From positions 6,170-70,169 of the forward strand of contig CAMLQG010000004.1 in assembly GCA_946482075.1 (NCBI GenBank): a stretch of DNA of 64,000 nucleotides. The letters are read 5' to 3'. Origin of the DNA: an uncultured Erythrobacteraceae bacterium (lineage in GTDB: Bacteria; Pseudomonadota; Alphaproteobacteria; Sphingomonadales; Sphingomonadaceae). Made by a program: the position numbers and the translations under genes. The notes under the pieces are model-generated. The model was given only the letters and a program-made list of their open reading frames with translations. It was not told the DNA's origin and did not search any database. Below are positions 63,556 to 64,000 of the stretch, piece by piece; position 1 is the stretch's first letter, and each line of letters opens with the position of its first letter.

Positions 63556-64000
63556 TTACTCCGTCGGCGCGCCGCCGGAGCCGGATTCCTCGCCTGTCAC
63601 TTCCGTATCGGGGCGGGATTCGAACACCTTGTCGACGAGGCCGAACGTCATCGCTTCGTCCGCTTCGAGGAAAGTGTCGCGATCCATCGCCTTCTCGATC
63701 TCGTCCAGCGAACGGCCGGTATATTTCACGTAGAGATCGTTCATCCGCTGGCGGATGCGCAGGATCTCACGCGCCTGGATCTCGATATCGGACGCCATGC
63801 CGCGCGCGCCGCCCGAAGGCTGGTGGACCATGATGCGGGCATTGGGCAGCGCGATGCGCATGCCGGGTTCGCCCGCGGCCAGCAGGAAGCTGCCCATGGA
63901 TGCGGCCTGGCCGATGCAGACGGTGGAGACGCGCGGCTTGATGTACTGCATCGTGTCATGGATCGCCATGCCGGCCGTGACCACGCCGCCGGGCGAATTG
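63556..64000 (-). CDS. clpP: ATP-dependent Clp protease proteolytic subunit ClpP (5' end outside window)
   Basis: The 3' part of clpP is present; the frame is open through the window edge and reads [15 protein letters not shown] at its visible start. The catalytic Ser ([15 protein letters not shown]) and His (IMVHQPSGG) are both visible, as is the Asp-containing [17 protein letters not shown]. The C-terminus ends in an acidic, Gly/Ser tail ([17 protein letters not shown]) that is longer than in E. coli. It is upstream of clpX. Confidence 0.96.
   Translation of the reverse strand, partial: NSPGGVVTAGMAIHDTMQYIKPRVSTVCIGQAASMGSFLLAAGEPGMRIALPNARIMVHQPSGGARGMASDIEIQAREILRIRQRMNDLYVKYTGRSLDEIEKAMDRDTFLEADEAMTFGLVDKVFESRPDTEVTGEESGSGGAPTE

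Overview
This 64 kb window is GC-rich chromosomal DNA from an alphaproteobacterium, most likely a member of the Sphingomonadales (Sphingobium, Novosphingobium or Sphingomonas type). The evidence is the dense coding with many 4-nt ATGA/GTGA gene overlaps, the Entner-Doudoroff operon, the NasT/NasS nitrate-assimilation cluster, an RcdA/DUF1465 protein, promoters of the EcfG type (GGAAC-N16-CGTT), and several families of short intergenic inverted repeats. Genus is inferred from gene content only. No tRNA, rRNA, CRISPR array, insertion sequence, integrase or phage gene was seen. The window looks like core chromosome with a few accessory metabolic genes.

Layout. 1-0.95 kb: end of rplK, rplA and a strong terminator. 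1-9 kb: accessory metabolism (quinohaemoprotein dehydrogenase, luciferase-like flavin enzyme, MoCF-domain protein, Baeyer-Villiger-like monooxygenase) and a TonB-dependent receptor. 8.9-23 kb: a complete nitrate-assimilation regulon, with nasT and nasS (sensor and antiterminator), nrtA-nrtB-nrtCD (ABC nitrate uptake), an alginate-export-family porin, nirB-nirD, nasA and a sirohaem methyltransferase. Each of the two structural operons (nrtABCD and nirBD-nasA-cobA) is preceded by a leader with two A1/G4 hexaloop hairpins and a terminator that competes with the second hairpin. This is the RNA target of an ANTAR antiterminator such as NasT. 23-30 kb: an uncharacterised minus-strand operon of a transglutaminase/amidoligase (DUF2126) fusion, a circularly permuted ATP-grasp/alpha-E protein, a second transglutaminase and a tiny membrane protein.

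30-43 kb: housekeeping genes (rluE-like pseudouridine synthase, RoxA-like oxygenase, nadA, glpK, rcdA-like gene, two DUF465 genes, ptsP, rodZ-like, cpoB-like, tilS, an L,D-transpeptidase). 43.9-48.8 kb: the Entner-Doudoroff operon zwf-edd-glk-eda. 48.9-57.4 kb: a third transglutaminase, a CorA transporter, rimO, a RCK-gated K+ channel and a serS-surE-LysM/M23 peptidase operon. 57.5-61.8 kb: a signalling module of a single-domain response regulator, a KaiC-like double ATPase and a hybrid histidine kinase; the regulator and the KaiC gene each have a perfect EcfG (general stress) promoter. 62-64 kb: clpX and the 3' part of clpP.

How the parts work together. The nitrate cluster covers outer-membrane entry, import, two-step reduction to ammonium, sirohaem supply and RNA-level induction. 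The Entner-Doudoroff operon routes glucose through gluconate-6-phosphate to pyruvate and glyceraldehyde-3-phosphate. RcdA and ClpXP are partners in CtrA proteolysis in Caulobacter, although they lie 25 kb apart here. The least understood system is the 23-30 kb ligase/transglutaminase operon, which family knowledge suggests makes or modifies a peptide or amide-linked product of unknown identity.
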